Shown here: piece by piece, positions 34,422 through 47,657 of the stretch
Layout of the letters: each line of letters begins with the position of its first letter
Numbering within the stretch: position 1 is the stretch's first letter
Assembly: GCA_021209875.1 (NCBI GenBank)
Contig: JAGYVD010000006.1
Location: 3,906,001-3,970,000 of the forward strand
Direction: 5' to 3'
Length of the DNA: 64,000 nucleotides
Source: Rosellinia necatrix
Lineage: Eukaryota; Ascomycota; Sordariomycetes; Xylariales; Xylariaceae
Position numbers and translations under genes: made by a program
Notes under the pieces: model-generated
The model's input: the letters and a program-made list of their open reading frames with translations, nothing else
What the model was told of the DNA's origin: nothing
The model's database searches: none

Positions 34422-36556
34422 GGTGGCGGCCGACGAAGCTCTGCACAAAGCTCTGCACAAAGCTCTGCAATGGGAATGGGATTGATTCGCGTAGAGAGCA
34501 AATGCGGGATTCGCACGCGGGTAGTCGCACTGGCAATATGGTCCCACGTTAGTCCAGGTCGGTCTTGTATGTCTGCCGAACTGTGACGGGTGCGCAGAAG
34601 CAGGCAGTTGGAGGGTGGAGGGAGTGGGATTCCAACCTCCAGGTCGCATAAATTCAGGGGTCTGGCATGCACCAGCGGCAAGTCATATCGCGGGCTCTTA
34701 TTGTGATGCACGCTGCGACACGTCACAGAGGGGGTTCTCTCCGTGATACGACACAGGCGCCCCGAACTGGGTGAATTGGGTTATCACTGACCTGTTAAAG
34801 CTCCGCGATCTCCAAGCTCTCTCGTGCTCTCGCCACTGACACCGGCCACTGATACCGAGCGAGGCCTGCTATAGGCGCCGTTGCGTTCGCTAAGGGGCAG
34901 GATCACGTCCGAGCCAGTATTCCGATACGCTGCCGTCCGAGTAAGCCGCAGAAGCTTGGCCGAGGTGACGAAACGCGATGAAAACAACACGTCACAGCTG
35001 ATGCCGCGAGGAGATGCAGGTGTCTGTTTCTACGTGCTGGACTGAAGAACCGGGAAGGAAAAAAAGGGATGGTATATACAGGTCTCCTGTACCTACCTCA
35101 TTAGAAAAAACAAATATACTTCGTCAGGATGGGCCTAGTCGGGTGAGAGCGCGGCCTGTATTGGGACGAGCGGAGCCGGGTGCCACATAAACGGCCCACA
35201 GAGGGACGAGAACGCAGCAAACCTAAACCGCGTTGGGAGAGCTGCTAACAAGAATTGGCTATCACAGGTCAATTTCACAGGAGCTCACAGGGGTCTCCAG
35301 CGGGGCAGCGTAGCAATAGCGTGGCTCTTCAGGCTCCCTGTGCTACCCAGATGCTACCCTCCAGGTCCACGGAGGTCAACGAGCGCGTGAGAGTTTGATT
35401 ACTTACTCTAGTTAGCGGAGTAACTATACTCGCTACCCAACCAACCTACCCACACCTACATACATCTTCGTACCTACACTACACTGCTTGTAAGGTAGTA
35501 CATGGTATAACAACCTAGTTACAGGAACCTTATGTTGGCCGTGCTATTATACCTATACCTAGACCCATCGACGAGCCATCGGGGTCGGCGGGGCATGTGT
35601 TTATTCCCGGATTTCCATGTTCAACAGCGACCGGGCAGGTAGGGAGTAGAGTAATATGCGATGCACCGACGTCGAGATGCAGAAGTCGACGTCTCGGAAG
35701 ACAACGAACGACGCTCGGCGATAGGCAAGGCAAGTAGAGAAACCTCGAACGCCAGTTAGATATAAATGAAGAGGTGTGAAAAACATTCGACGTCCAACTT
35801 GGCATGTCCTGGACACCTGCGTAGCCGAGTACGCTATTTCTGTCGCATGAACAGAATAGACGACAGCAACGCGGAATCCTCTTCGCATAACGGCCGACGG
35901 TCCAGGCAACTACTGGTGCTAATCAAAAATGCATGTCACCACTCTATATATGCCCAGGCGCAATGCGCCTGGGGCACGCCGCAAGCCGACAGACCCGGAA
36001 GAGAACTTAGCATCTATCTATACAGGAGGTAGGTAAGCTAGCCAGCGAACACCTCGGCTATTGGGAAACAACCTTATTAGTAGTTGAACGGGCACCAAAA
36101 CAAGGAATGTAATTCGAAGATAGATAGGTAAGTAAGTAGGTAGGTAGATTAGGTAGGTTAGGTAGGTTAGGTAAGTAGGTAAGTAGGTAAAAGGTGCACT
36201 TTTACCTCGCCCTATGTTTAGGCTCCGATCCGGTCGAAGCCCGATCCAAACCGGGGAGCCCGGTATGCCAGCTATCCATACCCGCAATCCATGACCAAGT
36301 TATACAGCAACCCAAAGACACAGGCCACTCGGTGTATTGATTGACGTAGGTTTGGGTCTCGCATGTCTTCACCGGCCTGGTGATTCTATCCCCCTATCCA
36401 ATGGCATTCCATCTTAAAGCATACAAAGAACCCACAACCCACTCTAGAGCACCACTCCTCATCGTGCCCATCCGAGACCTCATGCTGCCTAAAAGGGGGT
36501 ATCTTAAGAAAAACCGCAACCAACCACAAAACTCCATGCATCTATACCAACGCCAA
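34422..36556. other. Spacer between coiled-coil and AT-hook genes
   Basis: No gene is supported. TTAGGTAGG-type tandem motifs lie at 36124-36190, and a few CCTACC elements lie near 35440-35470. Confidence 0.5.
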
Positions 36557-39374
36557 CTACGATTGCGCCGCCTCGTGGCTGCGCATGATCTGACGGAGCT
36601 GAGCAGTCTGCTCTTCTGCGGAATAGCCTATTAGCACCTTCGCGAGTATCTTGCCAAGTATTTGCTCTGTCATAGCCACTGTCTGTGCAAGTGTCTTGTT
36701 TAGCTCCCATCGAAGATTCTCCAGGTCTGGGCAAGAGGGGAACGAAGCCTGGATGCGCAAGAACAGTACTCTTTGTTCTTCAATTGACCATTCTACCGGT
36801 CTTAGCGCGAGCGAGGGAGATTGTTGTGAGTGCGTTGTCGATAGCTCATCGTGATAGTGAATATCGCGGTCCGATCGCAGGGACGGCGTTCTGCACTCTG
36901 CAACCGCTGCTTGTCTCGCCTCTTCGGTAGCAGTTTGTTCGATCCTGGGTTGCTCGTCTCGTCTTACCTTGCGTGAATGCGTTTGCGGCCCTTTTCCAGT
37001 ACCGGCTTCGGTTTCGGCCAATTGGTCCAGGCCAGTTCCAATGGCTTGGTACACTTCATCAAGCAGAGTATCAATATTTTCTCTTCCGATGCCTTGCCTG
37101 CCCCAGACCTGTTGCTCATTCCAGTTCCCAGGGATTTCTTCAACAGGTCGGTTCAGCTCACAGAGCAAACGAGGGTATAGCACCTTAATCCAGCCCAGCG
37201 ATCTCCTAAGAAGCTCAAGCGATGTACTAGTAAAAGATGTTTGGAGCCATGTTTTACCTCCAAGACCCCATGCGGTGACAAGAACGCTGCGAGGAATAAG
37301 GTATCAGCAATTCCGCCTGTAACAAATAAAGACGTGGACCACACTATAGAAATGCATGGGGCAAGATATTGGGAAATACGTACTGGGCCAGCATCGGGAT
37401 CACGTACGACACAAGATCCCTTGTCATTCTCTTACGCTTGCGAGAACCTGCCTGATCGCCTGTTCCCTCATGCTCAGGGGTATCTAGTCGCTCAGTGCGT
37501 ATGTGTTCGACCATGATTCCAATCTTGTGAAAATAATAGCGGAGCATGTTTGCATGTTTCCTTAAGAACTGGTTTTGCGCACTTAGATTTGGAGCTTTCG
37601 GAGTTGCGTGGTACAGCCTCTCAAGTTTCATGAGGACCAAGAGAAGGGCTCGGGCCGGTCTAGTTTCGGGATCAACATGTTCAAAACGACGCCACTGCCA
37701 GTTATCCTTTAACCCAGCCCAAGACTTATCGCCCAGACGTTGACAAAGTTGCCCAATGGGTTGATAGTCAAGATGAATGGCTAGAGTATCGTCATCAGTA
37801 GGATCCTCGAAAACGTCGTCTTCTTCTGTATCAGGAGTTTCAATGGCGTTGAAAGCATCTATATCATGCTCAAAACTATCTTCGGTTGCTTCATCTACAC
37901 TGTTGCGCCTTTCCGAATCAGTGTCAAATCCGTCGATCCGGTTCGAGAGCACCTCATCACTGTTTTCAGCATCGGAATCGGCACATTCGTTATCATGGCG
38001 TTCGAGGGCCTCCAGGTGTGCCAATTTTTGATCGCGCCCAAGGCCACCGTTCTGTCTGTCAAGTCCATCCCGGGTACAATATACCGCAACATTTGTGGAT
38101 CGCAGTGCTCTTTCTTGCTGTTTGGGTGTGGGTTGGATATCCGGCTCCGGAGCGAGGGGTGAGTTATTTGGATCAGGGCTGGTACGGCAGTATGACTGTT
38201 GGGAGATATCAGATTTCTGACCATGTGTTGCGCCAGATAAATGAACTGAAGCGTGAAGACCGTTATCCTGTCTGGCCTCCCTGGGCTCGTCGACAGACTC
38301 GTTGGTAGTGATAGGTTGAACCAGGCTAGTGCCATTTGGTAGCAAGGATAACTGTCGCAGTGGCTGAGAATCAGAATCAGGTACACGAGATATAGTCTTG
38401 TTGTGAAGCTTTGTAAGGTGTATGGCATGATCTTCATCCGACTCATCTCGGAGACGAGGATATGACTTCCTTGGTCTACCCGGTTTCTTTTTCCCAGTGT
38501 CTGATGTCGAATTTGGTATATCAGATACCCTACGCACTTTCGGCGGCCTGCCTCTCTTCCTAGCAGGTACCTCTTGGATATTGTGCGGCGTAGCATTGTG
38601 GCCATCCTCTAGCTCATTCAATTGTGTAGATGACTTTGCTAAGTTCAAGTCGCCACCTGCGGGAAGTGATACAGGGTTTGCTCGCATCCGTATACCTAAT
38701 TCCTCTCGATTTTCTTTATCCAGTGCCACACCTGTTGGCAGTGTTCCATCGCGGTTGTCTCGAAATAGTTCCTCGGTATTTTTATATGTAGTGTTGAAGG
38801 AATTAGGGTCCAGAAGTGGTAAATGGAGGTCTTGGTCGTCTGCGCGTGTTTCGTCGTCTCCTAGCTCCTCGGGTTTGATCTCGTTTGAAGAATTGGCGGC
38901 TGGTACTTCCGCTTGACCTTGTGTTTGGTGAGCATCTCTGCGACGCAATGCATCGTTCACCCTGCTAACTAATGCATCAGAAACATTATCTTCGGAGTCT
39001 AGGCTGATGATGCTCTCGGCGCGTGAGGGTGTTTGCTCGATCGACATATTGCCACACAAGAAATCCGGTCTCAGAGAGGGGGGAGGCTCCCGTGCAATAG
39101 GAGCCATGTTGTATCCATTCCTCGGCTTCTTCGATCCAGCATACAACACAATGCCACCCTGCGCGATGTCGGAATGAGGGCGCTTGGCTCGGTCGATATG
39201 AGTGCGAGTGAAAAAGGGTGGTTTCGAGGGTGATACGGTTGGTATTTTGTTCGCTGGGATATCGTCGTCGTCTTCGTCCGAGCTGTTAGCTTCGGATGAA
39301 GCACGCAGGTCACGGTCGGCAGGTGGTCGGATTGACCCCCGCGTGCTGCGTCGCAGCCCGCTTCCAGACTCCAT
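36557..39374 (-). CDS. AT-hook nuclear protein with a C-terminal Myb/SANT-like segment
   Basis: This protein of about 906 residues is not assigned to a named family. Exons are 39374..37384 and 37286..36557; donor GTACGT at 37383 and acceptor CTCGCAG join in phase, giving MLAH-VLVTAWGLGGKTW. Two AT-hook cores are visible in the first half: RKRGRPPKVRR and KKKPGRPRKSYP, separated by about 15 residues. These bind the minor groove of AT-rich DNA in known proteins. A Ser/Asp/Glu-rich disordered region follows, then a folded-looking helical region (WAGLKDNWQWRRFEHVD through LRYYFHKIGIMVEHI). Near the end WSIEEQRVLFLRIQASF resembles the first helix of a Myb/SANT domain. A chromatin or centromere-related role is plausible but unproven. 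Confidence 0.75.
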
Positions 39375-40466
39375 GATATATATCGTAGTTCAGGATTTCC
39401 CCTCTACTTGCTGGTCTAGAAAGACAGAGTGATGTCAATTAAATATCATATGATGAAATAGCCGATGGAAAGAGCCCATATTCGGGGTGCGGTAGGCAAT
39501 TTAGCAGTTGTGCGTAGGGCTACAGCCATTACATCGGATTGAAAAAGCCGTGCCAAAGAGTAGGTAGGCAGGTAGGGTTGATGAGGCTGTGGAGGAGACG
39601 CAGGAGAGGTACCCAGGGTAGCTACCAGAAAGTTTGCGTTTAGATATTTTTACAACAGTCTAGACAGGGATCAACTTAACCCCTGTCTTGCCATGGTTCA
39701 CGCCGTGGCACGCTGCAGGTACCTAACTTAACTAAGTCCCAAGGCAGGTACCAAGGGATGTAGATGCCTTGAGTGAATAAAGGGAAGGAACGGCAGTTCG
39801 AAGTACATATCATGCAGCTGCTTAAGTAGCCACCTAGTGGATAAGTACCTAGGTAAATATGCACATAATACAACCTATCTGGTGCTATAGAGCAAAGCCT
39901 TCTACTGCCTACCTAGATACTTCGTGGGTGCCCACTTATTTTAGGACAGTCCATTCGCATACTTTCTGCAGCCATTCTAAAATTCTAACCTTGTCAGAAC
40001 TAATAACGCTGCAACATCTGTAATATTAAGAGAGAGAGAAGGGATCACAGCAGTTTTAAAATAAAATAAAAAAAGACCGGTCCAACTGTATTCATACGTA
40101 GCAGAGCAGTTGCAACAGTGCTTTAAAGACCCCGAATGCGGGTGCCAAGAAGTATGGACATTGTCCGTGCTAACATTTCAGTTTCAGCCTGTCCTAAAAT
40201 GGGGACCCCGCAGAGAGAGCTGGTAGATAGACACCCAGTGACGTGCCTGATTGTAGATACATTGGTGGGGGTAATGGCCAACATTTGTAGGCCATGCTAA
40301 CGCGCCTCCAATGATCTTTTTAATAGATTAGCAACAATTCAACGAAAGGTTACCCTCTAGCCAAAATATAGAGCCGTTACCGACTCAGAACAGGTAAATG
40401 AGATCTTTACATCTCAAGCCTATTCATATGCTCTCAGCACATCAAGGTCGCCCCCACTTTGTTTAG
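39375..40466. other. Spacer upstream of rrd1
   Basis: No gene is supported. Scattered TACCTAGGTA elements lie near 39847 and 39910. The bases CTTTGTTTAG ending at 40466 look like an intron acceptor for rrd1, so its first exon may lie in this stretch, but I could not find it. Confidence 0.4.
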
Positions 40467-41969
40467 TCGCCTGTTGAACATGGAAGCCCCCCCCCGAAAC
40501 CGACAATACAACAGCAACCTGATGTCCCCCTTCCTGCTCTAGAGATCCTGGCCCCGACATCTCCTCACGTCTTTCTCAGTCCCACCAAGCAGATCAATGA
40601 TGGCCCGGATGTTGCTAAATTCCTGACCTCTAAAGCCTACCGTGACATAGGCATGTTTGTCCTGCAGCTCAACCGAGCCATGTGCCCCCCGTAAATCCAA
40701 AGGCGACGATGGCAAAGATAAGATTCAGACCTTTCTCATCGGCTCCGAATATGAGACTCGGCCAGCCGAATCAATACGGAGGCTCCAACAAATGCTCGCT
40801 AGAATCGAGGCTTTCATCGATGAAACACCACCTGACCAAGGCCCAAGGCGCTTTGGGAATACCAGCTTCCGAAAGTGGTATCAATTACTAGAGGGGCAAA
40901 TTGCCGCACTTCTTGAAGAGCATATCCCAGAGTCGGTCTTGAGGCAGGGTTCGGGAGGCGATAAAGAACAGGCAACAGCTCAAGTCGAGCTCGTAGCCTA
41001 TCTTCTGGGTGCCTTCGGCAGTCCGCAACGTCTCGACTACGGAACGGGCCATGAATTAAGTTTTCTGGCGTTTCTTGGGTGCTTATGGAAGCTAGGCGCT
41101 TTCCAAGACGGCAACCCCAATGGCGATATCGAGCGAAGCATCGTACTGGGGGTTTTTGAGCCCTACCTTCGGGTAGTGCGCCGCTTAATTCTGACTTACA
41201 CACTCGAGCCCGCGGGAACACATGGTGTCTGGGGTTTAGATGACCATTCGTTTCTCCCATACATATTTGGCTCTGCTCAACTCACCCGAGCCATATCAGG
41301 CATGGAGGCCATGCCGATCGAGGGATCGCTGTTTCGATCACCTAAGCCATCATCAATCGTCAAGCCCGAATCTGTCGACGAGGAGAGGAAGAGATATCTA
41401 TATTTTTCTGCCGTTGGATTCATCAATGACGTCAAAAAGGGCCCTTTCTGGGAACATAGCCCCATACTGTTTGATATATCCGGAATAAAGGACGGCTGGG
41501 GCAAGATCAACAAGGTAATTCTTAATGCCACGGTATTCTTGTTTTTCACGATGGACGAACTCAATGCTAACCCTTAACGAAGGGTATGATCAAGATGTTC
41601 AATGCCGAAGTCCTCTCTAAATTCCCTGTTGTACAACACTTCTTCTTCGGCTCGTTATTTTCTTGGGATCAGGACCCAGACGCCGCCGCTCCTGCCCAGT
41701 CTGTTCATATGGCGAACCAGCACATTGCCTCGTCTTCAATGCCACCGCCACCCAGTCATGGAACCGGCAGCACTGCCGCACCATGGGCTAAAGCGACAAC
41801 TATGGCCCTTCCCTCGGGACCGGGAATATCATCTTCAAGAGCACCATTGGGTCCAACCCAGTCAACATTAAGATCGCCGCAGCCGCAGAGGGAGCCGCAT
41901 CCCGCAAATGAGGCTTTTAGATCCTTACAGGCGCCTTGGGCGAAGTCTAGCGACCGGCCGAGCGGATGA
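40467..41969 (+). CDS. rrd1: Rrd1/PTPA-type PP2A activator, frame interrupted at a C6 run
   Basis: Rrd1 is a peptidyl-prolyl isomerase that activates PP2A and related phosphatases. Family blocks seen are [84 protein letters not shown] and, after an intron (41515..41582), [19 protein letters not shown]. The C-terminus is a Pro/Ser-rich tail. The frame holding INDGPDV stops at TAA just after six C (40685-40690), while everything downstream reads in the frame obtained by skipping one C. No intron of acceptable size repairs this. Either the run is really five C or the gene is mutated. The start is unresolved: ATG 40480 is out of frame with the body across a nine-C run, and an upstream exon ending at acceptor 40466 would avoid that problem. 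Confidence 0.85.
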
Positions 41970-44395
41970 TGAGAAGATTTCAGTTTTAGTCAGAACGTTC
42001 AGCCCTTGTTGTGCCTGCCCCTAGAGGGTGTCTGGGATAAGCTGGAAGAAGATAGGTAGCCAAACAGTGGAATCAATATTCCGGACAGACTAATCTAACT
42101 TCGAGAACTTGAACAATCTCTTGCTACCCACACATGGTCAGGCAAAATAATTCGTATTGCCTTGGCTAATTCGAAAACACACATAGAAGATCATACGCCT
42201 GGCGGAAAGCTTTCTTTATTCTTCGTAGTCTATATACCAATTATAACAGAACAGATGAATCACGACCAAATGCACCTAGCAAGTTTAATTTCAAGTTAGT
42301 TTCCTCTAGATTCATCAAATTAAGCTTCCATATCCGAAGGAATAGTAAGCATGAGATATACGCAGTGCTTAACAAATCTACGGGCCATACGGCTGTTTTT
42401 ATACGCTGTACTTCGCCATCCCTTTAACCCTCACTACATGAGAGTTCATGAATAGACCGTAATCTCACCTACAGGTCTACATACCTGATATTGAGGTCGC
42501 GGTTCCTCTCAGGCCACCCAAGAAGCCCCCCTTACACGTACAGTGAGATTAGTTAGTCACCTTTGAAAACGATACACTAGTTTAATTAGCTCAGTTACCA
42601 ATCAGGGTATCCCAGCTTCACAACAGACATTAAATATTACAACTATCTGTTCTACAGGCCGATAGCGTCGTCCTTTGCCATGTTATTTACTTTGCCTTGT
42701 GATCAGCGCACCGAACAATAAAGCTCCTTGAACTAGTCCGATGATAGTTCTAAACCGCCCAATTTTCTACTATAAAACGTATCTAGCGACCGCGGTTTGG
42801 CCCGGTTGCAGCAACCAGGGCGAGCCTCACACGAGGGTATCAAGGGAGATGGATGGACATACTCTATGACCATTCTCCCAACCCCCCGCCATTTCGCTCT
42901 GGCGAATGCCTACGCACTAGCAAATAGCCAGTCTGTCTAAGGATCAAAGATCCATAGAGGGGGACTGGTATGGCGGGGCATGCTAAACAATAACATGTGT
43001 GTGGGGTTCTCAAACACAGAGACCCCTTTTCCCCGAGTACCGTGGCTGCTTTCAACAACGATGCTTCGCTGAGATTGGGTGGGACAAGAGAGGCCGCAAC
43101 GGCTTCACGTCTTAGTTGGCGCTGTACCAATGGCAAGGCGGATTGATTCTTTAGCTGGCCCAACACCTCAGTGTTCTTTTCTTGCCCTCCTGTCTTATCG
43201 CCACTCCCACCATACGAACGCGGAAGCATCAAAGAACCACTATAACCACTATAACCACTACCCGGGAATTACCGCCAAGGTCACCGCGCGGCTGCTACGA
43301 TGAACTATTTCGCTGTGCTGTTTATTCTGCTATGGTCGGGGTGATCGTGTCTCTAGTTCCAGTTATTAATTGCTGCCATATCTCTCTCGCCGCCATCTTT
43401 TGCCGGCCGCCTATCATGGGAGATGGTATCACGGTCGCTGCCACCATCGCCGCTCGCGTCATTTTCGCCTTCGCTGCTTTCTAGTGCCCTTGGTCGCAGC
43501 ACACCGCCGTTAGCATAGTATACGGGGCATAATGAGACATGAGTCACAAGATTCCGAGAGATAGGGGTCGGACAAAGTACGGTTGGCCCAAGCCGCCGGT
43601 GGCCTTGATACCATACAGAATGTCGTGACACCAAGGGAACAGCAATAGGGCTTCAGTCATGCAGGGCTTGGGAGAGTCGATCTGCCTGAAATAATACGAC
43701 CGCTTTGGATACAACCGTGCCCTTCAACCCTTGCAGATCCTTGCTGTATAACAGGATTTTCTCGCTTTTAGATTGGGGAGAGACAGGCTGCCTTGACCAA
43801 TCTGGAGAAGCCAAAGCTTTTAGACTTGACTTGGGTCTGAAGGGAGGCTTTACAGATCCCTCACATGAGGCGTATACGATATACGATGAAATACTATAAT
43901 GCATAAATATAAAACTGGCCATTCCCGGTAACTATTTTTTGGAATTTCTCCAGGCTATTTTTGGACCGTCCGTTGTAGCACAAACAAAGGGCAGAATTTA
44001 GATGTGTCAGATCTTCGATCAGACATCGATACATGCTCAGAACTCTGCTTGGGTACCGATCCCATGTCCCAAATAGGCAAAGCGCCACCTATGCGACAAC
44101 CTCGGTGCGTGGCTTGTAAATAGGGGCTTATGACGTATTAATGCGTGTGATTAGCGTATTTAGAACTGGAAACTCTTAATTGTTATCCTCGAGAAGGGTA
44201 TCTCTAACTCCATTAACCATCTTGCTCAGGAACGTGCTCTTCCGAGTCAGGTATGCCAACTATGAAACCACCAAACCATCCTATGCGTGGATCTATATCA
44301 ACACGACACCAAGTCATGGGAACTCCATAATCCGTGTCTGGCCAGATATCTATCAACAGCATCTCCAGAAAGCCTCCCCACAATGGTAGTGTTCA
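41970..44395. other. Spacer downstream of rrd1
   Basis: This is AT-rich with no supportable gene. Open frames of 65-120 codons on both strands show no domain and no coding-like composition. Confidence 0.45.
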
Positions 44396-45292
44396 TCACT
44401 GGTCTTTAGACGGCACGGCAGGCTTTGCATCGGTGGCAGTGGCAGCGGCAGCCTCTTCAGCGGCAGGGGCTTCAGCGGTCGTTACGGCGGTCGCAGGTTC
44501 CGCAGACTTCTCCTCGGGTTTCTCCTCTGGCTTTTCTTCGGGCTTCGCCTCGGTTGCAGAACCGGCAGCTAACATGGCGTTAGCAAATGCATACGGCTCT
44601 GAGGGAGACGGGCATTTGCGGTGCCGAGCATGACAAGTGGCACGAGACTGTAATGGTGGGCTAAATTGACTTACCAGCGTCAGTAGCAGGCTTGGCTACC
44701 TCCTCAGTCTTCGCAGGCTCGGCGGCAGGGGCCTCCACGCCAGGAGCGGCGGCGGCGGCGGCAACGGCAGCAGCTGAGCACAAAGTCAGTACCTAGTAGT
44801 TATGTGTTGACCTTGGGGGGAGGTGTGGGTGGGGGTGGCTGGGTGCGCGCACGCGCGCGCGTGCGGTATCCCGTCGAATTCAACTCCAGTCAACAGTTGC
44901 CATATGGCACTTACCAGCAGGGGCGTCAGCCGTAGGTGTCGTAGCGGCCTCACCAGCGGCATTGTCTCCTTTGGGCTTCTTATCTTTCTTGCGAAAGATT
45001 GTCTTGAACTTTGCCCTCAGGTTGGTAAGTGCGTTCGGCGCTGTTCGCGACACATAAGTCAGTATGCATTCGTGGTACAAGTACTTGGCGACGCGAACGG
45101 AGAACTGGCCATCTCAGGCCGGGCCACACGAAGAAGGCAGTGGAGGGGGGAAGATCTCTATCATCCTTCACAACGATCACCGATATGATCGCGAGGGTAG
45201 TCTGAGTCCATTGTTGTAGCGGGAGAGGGAGATCTGGAAAAGGGGGTGGGAATGGGGGTGAAGGGAAAGGGAGCTTCACGAATTCCAGGCAT
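44396..45292 (-). CDS. Small Ala/Glu/Pro-rich protein with a basic N-terminal helix
   Basis: The predicted protein has 136 residues and unknown function. The exons I can join in phase are 45040..44915, 44773..44675 and 44568..44396, with GTAAGT donors at 44914 and 44674. A good candidate first exon is 45292..45280 (ATGCCTGGAATTC, donor GTGAAG), which fits in phase. The N-terminus contains LTNLRAKFKTIFRKKDKKPK, a strongly basic amphipathic stretch that could touch membranes or nucleic acid. The rest is low complexity: Ala-rich, then TEAKPEEKPEEKPEEKS, then Ala/Thr-rich, ending PSKDQ. Similar small proteins are common and poorly described in Sordariomycetes. The first exon is the least certain part. 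Confidence 0.68.
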
Positions 45293-47657
45293 TATGTCGG
45301 TTTATGAATGCTGCTTGAGGGTCCGCAAAGAGAGGCTTTCCAGCAAGAAACACGGAGGGCGTAGAGTGAGGAGATAAGAGTCTGCTGGAGGAGTGGCGAA
45401 ACTATTGTTGTCCTGAATCAATAGGATAGAATGTGAGGCGAGAAGCTTCGAGAGAGTAGAAGCGTGGAACTTGGGGAAATGATATCGTGAGAAGGTGGAT
45501 ACGCGCTATCCAGGAGAGAAAGCGCTGAAGCCAACCCTGGTCCATTTCTCGAGATTGGGGTAGGCATTTTAGCGCCTGCACATGCACACACCTGCAAGAC
45601 GCTTGGGCCCACCCTACTGGTCACTGGCAGCCGAAAGAGCTGGGGAAAAACAGGTCCAAATGAAAACTACTACAAACAAGCACCGGACACAATGCCCAGT
45701 GCAACTGGCAAGCAGTGGTCCCGGAACTATTATTACCGAAGTACGACCCGAGGCAGAATCGCTACATTGGCACACGGCAAGATAATGCGTACGGTATTAG
45801 CAACAGCAGTAGAGCATTGGGATCTACAAGATACCTCCCGGATGATGGTAAGTAGTGTACACTACCTACAACTGCACTGTATGTACCTGCAACACCGCAA
45901 TCCTACCTAGGTACTTTATGCAAGACATAGATACAGGGTCAGGTACATGCCGACCACCAGCTACTGTCTAACCTACCTAAGTACGGAGTGCAAGTGGTTG
46001 GACTACTTACCTACCTACCTAGGTACCTTACCTAGATTAGACGTTAATACTACTACTACTACTACCTAGGTACCTACCTAGTTACCTAAGGTACCTGGTA
46101 GGGGTAGGTAGTCCTACCACCGCATGATTTTATAATTCATTCGTACTATTTTTTGCTAACAGGCAACGACTCATCATCCACGGACGATGGCCGAAACTCA
46201 GCTACTATCTCCTTAAGGTACCTACCTACCTACTTAGTGTATTTAGATAGTGCGCACGCTATATTACCATCCACGCCATGCACCCTTGGCATCGAACAAT
46301 ATCTATAGGTTATTAGGTAATCAAAGTCATCCAATCGACGAATTCTTCTCTAACCACATTAATCTAAATTTCTCGGTGAGTGGGCGGTATAGGATGATTC
46401 GACAATCCTAGGGTGACGCAACTATACCCACCAAGGACACGAGCAAATGTAGTGTACGAAGTACACTACTTGAGCATGCATATACATACCTATAATGAGT
46501 CCCTTATCGCCGTTACACACACAACTGCGGCTTAGGCTTAGACATCTGTAGACAGATCGGGCGTTTCACGTTTATACCTATTCTTCCTTACTGGGTATAT
46601 ACTTGTAAAGCTACCTGGATTCGAGACCATGTTGCATTGCATCGCCGCGTCTCGAGCGTGTCCGAACATGTCAAACACCGCACCGTATCCCGTGCTTGCT
46701 TCGCCATTATCTGATTTCTCCCACAACCAATCGATCTACGTGACGAAGCCCGGCCCATTCTTGATTCTTGGTGAGGGCCATCATGTCGCCGGCCTGTTGA
46801 CCGCCCTCCCCCCTCGTCGCGGAATTGGGTTTGAAACCGGTGCTTATTATGGGAACGCTCGGGAATTGATGACGGTCAATAGATCGTGGAGAATTGCCTG
46901 TGCAGCCTTCGTTCTCCGAGCCACGTGTCGGCTGACGTCTGTCGTCGTCCAATCAAACCTCGCCCCCGATTGCACCTGGCATAAACCGACTGCAAGAAAT
47001 TACCATTCCGTCAACGGATCAGCCCAATTAGGCTTCCCGCCACACCTCGTCGATGGCGTGTGCCGGGCCCGGACCCCCCCGCCGCCCGAGATCGGGTGGA
47101 TCGGGATGAAGAGTCATACATATCAACTAAGAGAAATCTATCTACAGCCAGCTAGACTTATTCGATATCTTCTAGCGAGCACGGTCGGGTGAGCTCCGGC
47201 GCCGCCTCCCTGCCGCCATTAATTACCAGCCACTCAGACATCTCGGCCGTCACCACGCCGCACTCGTCCCACTACATCGGTGGTGGACGGTGCCTCGCTA
47301 CAGGGCAGCCGTCGAGCTTTCGGGTCATCGTGACCAAGAAGACTGGCTAGCTCGGATTGGGTCCCCACAGTCCGACGTGGAAACTCGAAGCTGTTTGTTG
47401 TGTTTGCCGCTCTGTTACGATCCGCCAAGATGTTTCTCACCGGATATTTAAATATCGGTGGCCGGCGCTTGTTTTTGTCACGATCCATACCCTTGCGATT
47501 ATGGTAGACCACACCCAATATTCGCAGCGTTGCGCCCTCATCCACGACCCTTGAGAACTACTACCGAGCCATACCACCTTCAATCGAGCCCCGTTCATTC
47601 CAGCGGATCGAGAGCTGGTTATTCTGAGTGTAGATAGTCGCTCGAAGCAACATAAAA
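45293..47657. other. Spacer with dense CCTAGGTACC motif arrays; no clear gene
   Basis: Bases 45865-46110 and 46215-46235 hold many ACCTACCTAGGTACC units. A plus-strand frame at 46629-47192 (187 codons) has no domain and mixed composition; I do not call it. The last 100 bases form the 5' region of the histidine phosphatase gene. Confidence 0.5.
45865..46110. repeat. Array of CCTACCTAGGTACC-type palindromic motifs
   Basis: TACCTACCTAGGTACCTTACC and close variants recur, with a CTACTACTACTAC run inside. It belongs to the same motif family as at 2.3, 29.4, 36.1, 51.3, 53.4 and 63.6 kb. Confidence 0.75.

Noticed and set aside
40480..40482. ATG as start of rrd1
   Set aside because: It is out of frame with the conserved body across a nine-C run. 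An acceptor just upstream suggests that the true start lies in another exon, so I did not fix the start here.
40700..40737. A 38-base intron (GTAAAT...CAG) to repair the rrd1 frame
   Set aside because: It is shorter than fungal introns and leaves the frame wrong after splicing.
42864..43232. Minus-strand frame of 122 codons
   Set aside because: No domain and no coding-like pattern or neighbours.
46629..47192. Plus-strand open frame of 187 codons
   Set aside because: No domain, odd composition, no splice partners, and it overlaps the 5' side of motif arrays. Not enough to call a gene.
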